The translations under genes were made by a program, and so were the position numbers. This document shows positions 10,629 through 18,661 of a stretch of 33,493 bases of DNA, piece after piece; the stretch's first letter is position 1, and every line of letters begins with the position of its first letter. The notes below the pieces were generated by a model that ran no database searches, was not told the origin of the DNA, and saw only the letters and a list, made by a program, of their open reading frames with translations. The stretch is from Ralstonia sp. UBA689 (GTDB lineage: Bacteria > Pseudomonadota > Gammaproteobacteria > Burkholderiales > Burkholderiaceae): assembly GCF_002298975.1 (NCBI RefSeq), contig NZ_DBMV01000029.1, positions 1 to 33,493 of the forward strand, written 5' to 3'.

Positions 10629-11432
10629 TCAGAAGCGGATCGATTTCATCAGCGCCAGCTCGCCGATCTTGCGCAGCGGCACGGTGACGAACTCGCGCCG
10701 CTCGTTGGGCGTGTTCTCGTTATAGATCAGCGTCAGTTGCGCGGTGATGAGATCGCGATCATGCGCCTTTTCATCAAAGTTGTAGCCGCCGGCGTTGAAG
10801 TTGCCCCAGTAGTTCACGTAGAACAGCCACACGCCGGGGCGCGGCGCGGCGGTGGAGAAAATTTCCGGGCCGGCGCCATCCACGCTGTCCACGTCGAGCC
10901 CACCGCCGTCGGACAGCAGCGGTTGCGCCCAGAACGCGTGATCGCCGATCGGCGAGATGACGTGCATGTCGACCTCGGCACGCGGGTCGTCCCAGGTGAG
11001 GATGGCGCGCAGCTTCGCCGAGGTCTTGGTGGTGTCGGCCTCGTAGAACTGCAGGCGCTGGCGCGTCTGGCCGTCGGGGCTGACGATCTCTACGCTGTTC
11101 GAGCCTGGGCCAAACGCCCACGGGCGCGCGAAGCGGCCTTCGCTGTCGCCATAGAGCGGCATGGCGTTGCCGTTGACCACCAGCACCGGCGGACGGCGCT
11201 GCTTGCCCACGGCACGCAGGCGGCCGACGATCAGCGTGCGGTATTTCTGTGCGCCGCGATCGACGGGCGGCTTCGGGTAGGCGGCGGTGTAGCGTTCGAG
11301 CTCGTTGGTCAATTTGCTGTTGCGCCAGCCGCCGATCGGGCCATCCAGGTCGGCTACCGGCTCAGCCATCACCGAGGCACCGAGCAGCAACGCCGCCGCA
11401 CCGAAGAGCATCCGTGTTGTCCACATTTTCAC
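10629..11432 (-). CDS. yfaP: Secreted DUF2135 (YfaP-like) protein, copy B
   Basis: A 267-aa exported protein, paralogue of the next gene downstream (shared GGWRNS, VLVVNGNAMP, FARPWAFGPGSNSVE, DMHVISP, GPEIFS, WLFYVNYWG). I choose the GTG at 11432, whose TGA-overlapping GTGA joins it to the DUF2300 gene and which has GGAGGG 6 nt upstream. The ATG at 11426 would remove two residues, with a 12-nt spacing. The open frame runs 121 codons further upstream, but that part is DUF2300 sequence read in another frame. Signal peptide: positive start, hydrophobic LFGAAALLLGASV, cut after VMA. E. coli has one yfaP, so this is a tandem duplication or an ancestral pair. Role unknown. Confidence 0.85.
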   Translation of the reverse strand: MKMWTTRMLFGAAALLLGASVMAEPVADLDGPIGGWRNSKLTNELERYTAAYPKPPVDRGAQKYRTLIVGRLRAVGKQRRPPVLVVNGNAMPLYGDSEGRFARPWAFGPGSNSVEIVSPDGQTRQRLQFYEADTTKTSAKLRAILTWDDPRAEVDMHVISPIGDHAFWAQPLLSDGGGLDVDSVDGAGPEIFSTAAPRPGVWLFYVNYWGNFNAGGYNFDEKAHDRDLITAQLTLIYNENTPNERREFVTVPLRKIGELALMKSIRF

Positions 11433-13141
11433 AGCAAACCCTCCCCACGGATGAGACGTCGCGCTGTCGCCTCGACAAACCGTTCGTCCTGCCCAAGCGG
11501 ATGCCGCGCAAAGGCCAGATGCAGATATTCGTGCGCCAGCGCGATGCGGTCTTCCTCGCTGGCGAGCCTGTGGATGTAGAGACGGTTGCGACGCGCATCG
11601 GCGTATGGGCGGCCTTCGCGCACGACGCACACGGCGGGCAGCGGTGGCGTCTCGTAGCCGGGCTCGGCACCCAGGCGCACCGACCAGCGCGGCGCCTGCG
11701 CCTGCAGCCACTGCTGCGCCCCCGCCACCGGCGAGCAATCGCCCGCCACCGGGCTCTGGAACGAAGTGAGCGTCGCCTGCGGCCACCATTGCGCGAGGAT
11801 GGCGTCGAAACCCTGCCCACGCTGGGCGGCGGCGCGCGCGGCCGTCCAGCTCATCTGGCCTCGCGCACCAATGGTCCCGTGGTACTGCACAGGCTGACCG
11901 GTGAGCACCAGCGCATCGGTGAATTCAGCCGCGTTGCGGGCGGCGGCGGTGGGTGGGCGCGGCAGCACGCGCTGCGTGCGGGAACTGTCGTCGATGCGGT
12001 AACAGCCCTTGTCGCGCGTGGCGTGCTGCACAAGGTAGCTGCGCGCCGCCACGGCCAGCGCGCGGGCGGCCTGTGGCTCGGCGAGTTCGCCTTCGCGCTC
12101 GACCACGCGCGCGACGTAGTCGTTCATGCCGAGTCGGCCCGTGATCAGCGAAGCGCCGTTCTCGCGTGACAGCGTCAACTCACCGCGACTCTCGATCGGC
12201 AGCGTGTTGCCGTTGACGAAGCGCACGGTATAGCGGCCTTCCAGGCGCCCCTCGGCGACGGGCCTGCCGCCGCCGTCGCGCAGTTCGCGAATGGGATAGC
12301 GCGCAAAAAAATCCACTGCCACGCAGGCGTCGTCGTCGGGCACGGGCGTCTGCTCGACCAGCGGCGTCAGGCGCGGCGCAGCGGCAGCCAGCACCTGGTT
12401 GCTGGAGCCGGCACCGCCCAGCCACACGGGCGTGCCGTCGACGAGCCAGCCGGCTGCGCCGCCGATCGACGCACCGGGGCGCTGCGGGTCAGGCATGGTC
12501 CACGTCTTGGCGCGCAGCAAGCCGCCGAAGTACGACACGGTGCCCTCGCCGCGCCCGACCGTCAGCACGGAGACGAGCGTCTGCGCGGCGGTTTCGCGTC
12601 CATCAGCCGGGACGCTGCGCAAGGCGGCAAGCAGATCGGCGACGGCGACGCGGCGCGTGGGCTGCATGGCGCGCAGATCGCGCAGCCACGCAGGCGAGCC
12701 CGCCTGCTGCCAGAAACGCCGCCAGTCAGCGCTGTTGAGTCCGAGGCGTGCCGGCTCGAAATAGCGACCGCACGATTGGATCAGCGCGCGCTCGCGGTCG
12801 ATGCTCTGACCTGCCGTGCAGCAGTAGACCTCTTCGGCGTCGTTACCGTGGCACGCATAGTCGGGCGCGTTGATGCGGCGCGAAACGAGATAGCTGTAGA
12901 CGAACAGTTTCCAGACGCTGCCGAGCGGCGTTTCGGCGTCGCGCGCCAATGCCGCGGCTTGCGGTACGCCGGCAGCAGGGTCGGCGCTGAACTGCCAGAG
13001 CTTCGCTTCATCACCTTGCAGCGCGGCATAGCGCAGGGGCTCGGATGCGGTTGCGGCGACGGCATGCCCGACGGGCGCGAGTGCGCCGCCGGCCCAGATC
13101 AGGCTGGTCAGCACACCACGCACGAGCAGGCCGGAGCGCAT
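11429..13141 (-). CDS. yfaQ: Exported DUF2300 (YfaQ-like) protein with PBP-like and SpoIID-like domains
   Basis: A 570-aa protein with signal peptide about 1-29. The frame is open 82 codons further upstream, but I choose the ATG at 13141: it has GGAG overlapping the A2M stop, starts 7 bp after it, and gives a proper signal sequence. Residues 40-265 resemble a penicillin-binding transpeptidase: LGSVWKLF has an SxxK (S75-K78), ALIQSCGRYF matches the SxN region with Gly for Asn (S123-G125), and AKTWT matches KTG with Trp for Gly (212-214). Residues about 315-465 resemble SpoIID/LytB (NDYVARVVEREGE..ALAVAARSYLV; later GFDAILAQWWPQATL). Near the C terminus lies HEYLH (537-541) with Glu at 553 and 557, a zincin-like motif. 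Domain calls are my motif reading; DUF2300 is officially of unknown function. Confidence 0.85.
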   Translation of the reverse strand: MRSGLLVRGVLTSLIWAGGALAPVGHAVAATASEPLRYAALQGDEAKLWQFSADPAAGVPQAAALARDAETPLGSVWKLFVYSYLVSRRINAPDYACHGNDAEEVYCCTAGQSIDRERALIQSCGRYFEPARLGLNSADWRRFWQQAGSPAWLRDLRAMQPTRRVAVADLLAALRSVPADGRETAAQTLVSVLTVGRGEGTVSYFGGLLRAKTWTMPDPQRPGASIGGAAGWLVDGTPVWLGGAGSSNQVLAAAAPRLTPLVEQTPVPDDDACVAVDFFARYPIRELRDGGGRPVAEGRLEGRYTVRFVNGNTLPIESRGELTLSRENGASLITGRLGMNDYVARVVEREGELAEPQAARALAVAARSYLVQHATRDKGCYRIDDSSRTQRVLPRPPTAAARNAAEFTDALVLTGQPVQYHGTIGARGQMSWTAARAAAQRGQGFDAILAQWWPQATLTSFQSPVAGDCSPVAGAQQWLQAQAPRWSVRLGAEPGYETPPLPAVCVVREGRPYADARRNRLYIHRLASEEDRIALAHEYLHLAFARHPLGQDERFVEATARRLIRGEGLL

Positions 13142-13148
13142 CGCCGAC

Positions 13149-16100
13149 TCACTCCACCTTGAACGGATAGCTGGCCGTCTTGCCTTCGCCCTGGAACGCC
13201 TTGGCCTCCGGCTGGTACATGCGGAAGTAGCGCACCGGCGGCAGCGCAAAGCTGCCCGGCAGCGAGAAGCGTACGAGCTGGCGCAGCGCGATCGGCCGCT
13301 CCAGCGCGGGCACCGGCTGGTTGTACGAGAGCTGGCCCATTTCGTAGGCAGCCTTGCGTTCGAACGGCTGCGGGCCGTTGCCTTCATTCGGCTCGCCCTT
13401 CAGGCCATCGATCTGAATGCCCCAGGTGGTGGCCTCCACTTCGGCGCCCGGCGGCAGCGGCACTTCGACCAGGCCGTAGCGATAGGTGCCCTGGCGCGGC
13501 GTCAGCACGACCTCGTCGACGTAGAGCGCGTTGCTGTCGAGCGTGTCGCCCGGCTTGACCGGCTTGGCCTTGAAGGTGATGCCGGCGTTGGCCGTGGCGG
13601 CATCGGCGCGTGGCTGCTTGGGCGCCTTGGCATCCTCCTTCGGCGCGGGCGCTTCGATCGGCTCCAGGCGGTACAGCTTGCGCTCCACCGTGATCGGCAG
13701 CTTGGACGCCTCCGCCGCACGGCTGCGATACGAGACGATGGCCGATTGCGTGGTCACGTCCGACGGAGCGGTGCTCAGATCCAGCGCGGCGGGCACCTGA
13801 GCGCCAGCCCAACGCCACGTCGGCACGCCGACTGCCGAACGCGCAGCCTGCCAGCCGCCAGCCGAGACCGTCGGCTGGATGGCCGCGACGTTCGCACCTT
13901 GCAGACCGCCCAGGCCCTTCTGCAGCCACACCAGCGTGACAGCGCGATCCATCGTCGGCATGGCGGCGCTGGCGCGGGCCAGCAGCGGCGCCGGGTCGGC
14001 CGCCGAACGGCCACCGCCCATCAGCAGCAGGCTTTGCACCAGCGGCGAGTTGTCGGCCGCCAGCGCGCTGCGCGCCGCCACCTCTGCAGAGACCAGCGCT
14101 TCCGGCACCGGTTGGCCGATCTGGCGCATCAACTGCGCCGTGAGCACCGTCGCCACCTGACGGCCGCGCGTGGAATCCGGCGCGACGAAGATCAGGCTAT
14201 CGCCCGCTGCGGGCTCGGCGTCGGCCGGGGCCTTGGCCGCCTTTCCGCCACTAGGCGCAAGCTCGTTGGCCACGCCCGAGAGCGGTGTCGCCACCGGCAG
14301 GCCCATCTCGTTGGCAAACCACAGCGCCAGCGCGCGGTGCAGCAGCGGCTCGTTCTGGCTGGTGCGCTTGTAGGCTTCGAGCACCCGCTTCCAGTTGTCG
14401 GCAGGCAGGCTGATGCCGACCGAGCGGCTGGCGAGCCAATCCGCGTAGTACGCATACGACGTGATCAGCGCGCTGCTGCTGGTCAGCTCGCCCCACCAGC
14501 CGAAGGTGCCATTAGTGCCGGCCAGCAATGCCAGACGCTGGCGCTGCGTGCGCAGCAACGCATCGACGCCTTGCGTCCCTGCCGGGCCGCTGTCGCCCAG
14601 GCGCGCACCCGTGGCAGCCAGGCTCTGCTGCGCAATGGCCAGCGGGATCAAGCGGCTGGCGGTCTGCTCGGCGCAACCATATGGGTACTCGATCAGGTCA
14701 TCCGCCACACGCGCGAACTGGCTGGCTGTGTTGCCGACCACACGCAGGCGCACGTCGCGCGCATCGGCGGGCAGGCCGAGCGGCAGGCGCGTGCCTTGCA
14801 ACTGCGTGAGCGGGACGACGTTTTCGCGGTCCGCCAGCCAGCCGGTTGCATCCAGCTTGAGCGTGGTCTGCAGGCGGTCCGATACCTTGTCGTTCTGCTT
14901 CAGCTCGGCATTCACGACGCCCGCCTGCAACGCCGTCACAGGCGCGCGCAGATAGTTGGCGCCGCGCTTGAGCGTCACACGCTGGTTGATGTTCAGGCCG
15001 GCACCCGAGACGATCCAGTCTGCCGTGATGTCCTTATCGGTCTGGTTGAAGGCAACCATGTCCAGGCGCGACTGATCGCTCTCGCGGAAGCGTTGCGGGC
15101 CAGTCCACTTCAGGTACAGCGGCTTGTCGGAGCGGATGCTCGCGGTGCGCTGTCCGACGATGCCGTCCGATGCGCCGGTGGTGGAAACTGCGCGCACCGT
15201 GATGCGCCAGCGCGCCAGCGAATCCGGCATCGTGAAGGTCATGCGGGCGCGGCCATCGGCGCCGGTCTGCAGGTTGGCCTGCCACGCGGCGGTGTCCTGC
15301 TCGTCGCGGCGCGGGCGCTCGAGCACCTTCACGCCGCGCTCGTTGTGGCGGCCGTACGTGCCACCCGGCTTGCCCGGCAGCGACGACAGCGCCAGGTCGT
15401 AGCTGATGAAGCTCTGGCTCGACGTGGTACGCACGCTGTTGCGCCGCGGGTGGTAGAAGAAATCGACAATGCTGGGGGCCACCTCGGGCTGTAGCACGTA
15501 GATCATCTCGTCGACCACCGACACGGTCAGATTGGCCGGCACGGGCTTGCCCGCCAGCGCGCTGGTGAGGTCCAGCGTGACGGTCTCACCCGGCGCGTAG
15601 ACAGCCTTGTCAGCGCGCACGGTCAGGTCCAGCGTCGGCTGCGTGACGACGATGCCGGCGTTCTGGAACACCATGTCGCCGTCGCGCACGTACAGCACCG
15701 AGAACGTCATGTTCGGGGCGAAGTCGGGGCCGATCTTGATGCGTGCGCGATATTGCGACGGCGTGACCTTCTGCAAGCTGAGCCATTCGCCGCCGCGAGT
15801 GAGCAGCGCGTGGCGCTCGACCTTGTCGCGCTCCAGCGTGAGCAGCGCGTCGTCCACCGGCAGCGGGAAGGTGATCAGCGCCTCGGCCGTGTCGCCGATC
15901 TGGTAGCGATCGCGGTCGAACACCATCTCGATGTTGCCCGGCACGGTCTGCACGCCGTCGCCGGCCACCCAGTGGCTGGCTGCGGCAAGCAGGTTGCCGG
16001 CCGCATCGCGCACCGACAGCGTGTACGAACCCGGCTGGTCGAACTTGACCGGGAAGGCAGCATTGCCCTTGGCGTCAGGCTGCAGCGTGCCTTCGGTGCG

Positions 16101-17951
16101 CGTGCGTGTTTCCAGCCGCACGAGGTCCCACTTGGCAGGCGCCGCGGCAGCACCGCTCGCGCCATCCACGGCCGGCAGCGGCGTCAGGTTGAACGTCACG
16201 TTCTGGCCCGGCGTGGTGAAGTTCGACGTGGTCGACAGCTTGTACGGCGTGGCGCCGCGTGCGATCAGCAGTTCGCGTGTGACCTTCACGCGGTAGGCGG
16301 CACCGTCGTTGGCGAACACCGTCACCACGTAGCGGCTCGGTTCTTTGGCGGCGGGCAGCGTGAGCGCGGCATTGCCATCGCTGTCGGTGGTCAGTTCCTG
16401 CTGCTCCAGCTTGACGGGGAACAGGCCCGCGTAGCGCAGTTCGCCCTCCACCATCGTCACCTGTTGCGCGCGCAGGCTGACCGACACCTTGCCGTTCTTG
16501 ACCGGCTTGCCGTCCGGATAGCGCAGGCTGATCTTGCCCTTGACCGCCTCGCCCGTGCCGTAGCTCGCCTTGTCCAGCGAGAGGTTCACGTCAAAGTGCG
16601 GCTTGATGTATTCGGCCACGCGGAAAGCGCCGCCATAGGTGCCGCCGTTGTAGTCGAAGCGCAGCGTGTAACCGCCGGCCGGGGCATTGGCGGGCAGCGT
16701 AAAACGCGTGTCGGCGCCGCCATCTCCGGCCTGGCCGGCCATGCGCGTGGTGGATGTGGCCACCGGCGCGCCGTTCGGATCGATCACCTGGAGCTTGATG
16801 TCGCCGGCTGCGGGCACGGTCGATTCAGTCGCGTTCTTGAAGTTGCGGCCGATGAACTTGACGCGCACCTCATCGCCCGGGCGGTACAGCGGACGATCGG
16901 TGAAGGCGTACAGCTTGGTGTTGTAGATCTCGCTGTCGTAATAGAAATTCTCGGAGATGAACACACCGCCCGCGCGGTCGCTGCCAATCAGGTAGCTGCG
17001 CTCGGGCGCGACGTGGCGCAAGTCGGCGGTGCCATCAGCTTCGGTCGTGCCGGAAGCGAGCACGCCAACGCCGTCTGTCCAGCTCACCGATGCACCGCTC
17101 ACCGGCTTGCCGCTCTTGCGCTCGGCCGTCCACACCATCATCCCCTGCGAGGTGCCCTTGGTGACGGCCACGGTGTCCGACACGAACAGCAGCGTGTGCG
17201 CACGGTACGCGCCAATCACCGCTTCAACGATGTACAGACCGGCCGGCAGCTTGCCAACCGGGATCATCACGTTGCCGGCGTTCTGCGGCATCCATTCGCT
17301 GCTGCTGCCTTCGAGCTTCACGTCCTTGGGCGGCGCGATCGGCTTGGCGTCCCAGATCGGATAACGGAAGCGGCCCAGCAGTTCGTAGCCCTTGAGCGGC
17401 GCGTATTGCGGGTTGTTCGAGAAACGGGTGGGCGCGGTCATCTGGTCGCCCATGCTGAACTGCGGCGCGGTCTCCACGGCCTTGCTCCGCGCGGCGAACG
17501 ACAGCACGCGCTGCCAGGCGCGGCGGGCCTGGCGCGTCCAGTTGTCCCACAGATAGGCCAGCGTGTTGGCCAGGCCTTCGCCCGTGTAGTTAGCCTTGAC
17601 GTCGATACGGTGCAGATTCTTCTGCGCCTTCAGAAATTCCAGCGGCTGCGGCACGCGATAAACGAGGATGTCGGCGCCGCCGTAGCGGGAGAGTTCGTCC
17701 TTATATTCGCGGCCCGGCGCCTCCAGGCGCACCATGGCTTCCTGGTCGGTACCGTAGCTGGCATCCGACAGCAGGAAGAAGGGCTGACCCTTGAATGGCT
17801 CGTAGCCGCTACTCGGCACGTCGAACAGCGTGGGGTTGGGCTTTTCGGGCGCATCGGCAGCGTGCGCAACGCCGACCAACGCCAACACCGTCAGGCAGAC
17901 GGCAGCGACCAGGTTGAACGAACCGAACGACCACTCGCGGTTGCGCATCAT
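13149..17951 (-). CDS. yfaS: Periplasmic bacterial alpha-2-macroglobulin with thioester motif
   Basis: A 1600-aa A2M, a protease-trapping protein of the envelope. The ATG at 17951 (ATGATG, 5 bp after the DUF1175 stop) is chosen because it starts just before a signal peptide cut after AHA (about residue 31); a 29-codon upstream extension overlaps DUF1175. There is no lipobox Cys at the cleavage site, so the product should be soluble or peripheral, unlike lipoprotein YfhM. The MG2-like start FTDRPLYRPGDEVRV is at 350-364. A second macroglobulin/bait-type stretch begins near 678 (FDRDRYQIGD). The A2M domain (MTFTMPDSLARWRITVRA) is at 904-921. PYGCAEQ at 1090-1096 gives C1093 and Q1096, the residues that form the internal thioester. 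A toroid-like helical domain and receptor-binding-like C terminus follow. Second largest gene group here; operon heart. Confidence 0.95.
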   Translation of the reverse strand: MMRNREWSFGSFNLVAAVCLTVLALVGVAHAADAPEKPNPTLFDVPSSGYEPFKGQPFFLLSDASYGTDQEAMVRLEAPGREYKDELSRYGGADILVYRVPQPLEFLKAQKNLHRIDVKANYTGEGLANTLAYLWDNWTRQARRAWQRVLSFAARSKAVETAPQFSMGDQMTAPTRFSNNPQYAPLKGYELLGRFRYPIWDAKPIAPPKDVKLEGSSSEWMPQNAGNVMIPVGKLPAGLYIVEAVIGAYRAHTLLFVSDTVAVTKGTSQGMMVWTAERKSGKPVSGASVSWTDGVGVLASGTTEADGTADLRHVAPERSYLIGSDRAGGVFISENFYYDSEIYNTKLYAFTDRPLYRPGDEVRVKFIGRNFKNATESTVPAAGDIKLQVIDPNGAPVATSTTRMAGQAGDGGADTRFTLPANAPAGGYTLRFDYNGGTYGGAFRVAEYIKPHFDVNLSLDKASYGTGEAVKGKISLRYPDGKPVKNGKVSVSLRAQQVTMVEGELRYAGLFPVKLEQQELTTDSDGNAALTLPAAKEPSRYVVTVFANDGAAYRVKVTRELLIARGATPYKLSTTSNFTTPGQNVTFNLTPLPAVDGASGAAAAPAKWDLVRLETRTRTEGTLQPDAKGNAAFPVKFDQPGSYTLSVRDAAGNLLAAASHWVAGDGVQTVPGNIEMVFDRDRYQIGDTAEALITFPLPVDDALLTLERDKVERHALLTRGGEWLSLQKVTPSQYRARIKIGPDFAPNMTFSVLYVRDGDMVFQNAGIVVTQPTLDLTVRADKAVYAPGETVTLDLTSALAGKPVPANLTVSVVDEMIYVLQPEVAPSIVDFFYHPRRNSVRTTSSQSFISYDLALSSLPGKPGGTYGRHNERGVKVLERPRRDEQDTAAWQANLQTGADGRARMTFTMPDSLARWRITVRAVSTTGASDGIVGQRTASIRSDKPLYLKWTGPQRFRESDQSRLDMVAFNQTDKDITADWIVSGAGLNINQRVTLKRGANYLRAPVTALQAGVVNAELKQNDKVSDRLQTTLKLDATGWLADRENVVPLTQLQGTRLPLGLPADARDVRLRVVGNTASQFARVADDLIEYPYGCAEQTASRLIPLAIAQQSLAATGARLGDSGPAGTQGVDALLRTQRQRLALLAGTNGTFGWWGELTSSSALITSYAYYADWLASRSVGISLPADNWKRVLEAYKRTSQNEPLLHRALALWFANEMGLPVATPLSGVANELAPSGGKAAKAPADAEPAAGDSLIFVAPDSTRGRQVATVLTAQLMRQIGQPVPEALVSAEVAARSALAADNSPLVQSLLLMGGGRSAADPAPLLARASAAMPTMDRAVTLVWLQKGLGGLQGANVAAIQPTVSAGGWQAARSAVGVPTWRWAGAQVPAALDLSTAPSDVTTQSAIVSYRSRAAEASKLPITVERKLYRLEPIEAPAPKEDAKAPKQPRADAATANAGITFKAKPVKPGDTLDSNALYVDEVVLTPRQGTYRYGLVEVPLPPGAEVEATTWGIQIDGLKGEPNEGNGPQPFERKAAYEMGQLSYNQPVPALERPIALRQLVRFSLPGSFALPPVRYFRMYQPEAKAFQGEGKTASYPFKVE
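14664..14678 (-). other. Codons of the A2M thioester motif GCAEQ
   Basis: These 15 bases encode Gly-Cys-Ala-Glu-Gln (residues 1092-1096). In thioester A2Ms the Cys thiol and the Gln side chain join to form the reactive bond that covalently captures attacking proteases. The flanking Pro-Tyr before and the helix after match the human PYGCGEQ context. Confidence 0.9.
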
Positions 17952-17956
17952 TTTTT

Positions 17957-18661
17957 TTACCGTGTCAAAAAGGCCAGACGAAACACGCCGATGAAGTTGG
18001 GGTTGCCGCTCTGCGGCTGCCAGCGCGAGTCTTTCCATTGCATCAGTTCGGAAACCGGGACCGCGCGCAGGCCGTTGTCGGTGCGCGTGACGGTGCCGGT
18101 GTGGTAAGCGATATAGCGATCCATCCAGATCATCAGATGCTGGTCGTCGCCTTGATCGAAGAAAAGCAGATCGCCAGGGAGCGCCTGGTTGACGTCCTTG
18201 GCAATAAAGCGGCTGTTCTGCTGGATGAGCCCGAGCGCGGAGACATACGCGCCGGTGCTGCCGTCGAGTTGCGTCCAGCGCTGCGCGAGCGTGCGCTGGG
18301 CGGGCGTCAGATTCAACTCGGGCGGCAGTTGTCGCGCGGATTCCGCATCGCGCATGCCGTTGGCGCGCAGCCAGCGGGCGTCGTGCGGGCGGAGCGCCTC
18401 ACCTGCCGCGAAGCGCACGAGACCAGCGCAATCGCGGTGCGTCCAGCGCGGCGTCGGGCCCTGGCGGAGTTGCTCGTTGACGATGCGCACGAACCACGCG
18501 CGGAACACGCTGGATTGATCCGGCGTCAGTGCATCAGAGGCAGCGGGTGCGGCGTCGGCCCAGCCGGACAACGCATGCGCAGCCGGCGTCAACAGGCAGG
18601 CGCCGGCAGCCGCCAGCCAACGGCGGCGGCTTTGCGCGGCGACCTGGGCGCGCGGCGTCAT
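17957..18661 (-). CDS. yfaT: Exported DUF1175 (YfaT-like) protein, probable NlpC/P60-type fold
   Basis: A 234-aa exported protein. The N terminus SRRRWLAAAG...AHA resembles a Tat signal (SRRxFL pattern with Trp for Phe), with cleavage near residue 30. The body carries HRDCAGLVRFA (C78), then PGDLLFF (162-168), then HLMIWMD-RYIAYHTG (H175, H187). This is the order DCSGLV...GDLVFF...HVGIY seen in NlpC/P60 cysteine peptidases that cut peptidoglycan stem peptides. That comparison is my inference; the family is annotated as unknown. The ATG overlaps the DUF2138 stop by ATGA, so translation is coupled. It immediately precedes the A2M gene, as yfaT precedes yfaS in E. coli. Confidence 0.88.
   Translation of the reverse strand: MTPRAQVAAQSRRRWLAAAGACLLTPAAHALSGWADAAPAASDALTPDQSSVFRAWFVRIVNEQLRQGPTPRWTHRDCAGLVRFAAGEALRPHDARWLRANGMRDAESARQLPPELNLTPAQRTLAQRWTQLDGSTGAYVSALGLIQQNSRFIAKDVNQALPGDLLFFDQGDDQHLMIWMDRYIAYHTGTVTRTDNGLRAVPVSELMQWKDSRWQPQSGNPNFIGVFRLAFLTR

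Noticed and set aside
11433..11789. Upstream extension of the DUF2135 copy B frame
   Set aside because: These 119 codons overlap the DUF2300 gene in another frame and would bury the signal peptide in the middle of the protein.
13142..13387. Upstream extension of the DUF2300 frame
   Set aside because: Overlaps the end of the A2M gene, is Arg/Ser-rich, and would hide the signal peptide starting at 13141.
15753..18107. 784-codon plus-strand open frame opposite the A2M gene (and a 582-codon one at 13746-15494)
   Set aside because: Antisense to a well-supported A2M gene; composition is Arg/His/Ala/Gln-rich and no known fold is evident.
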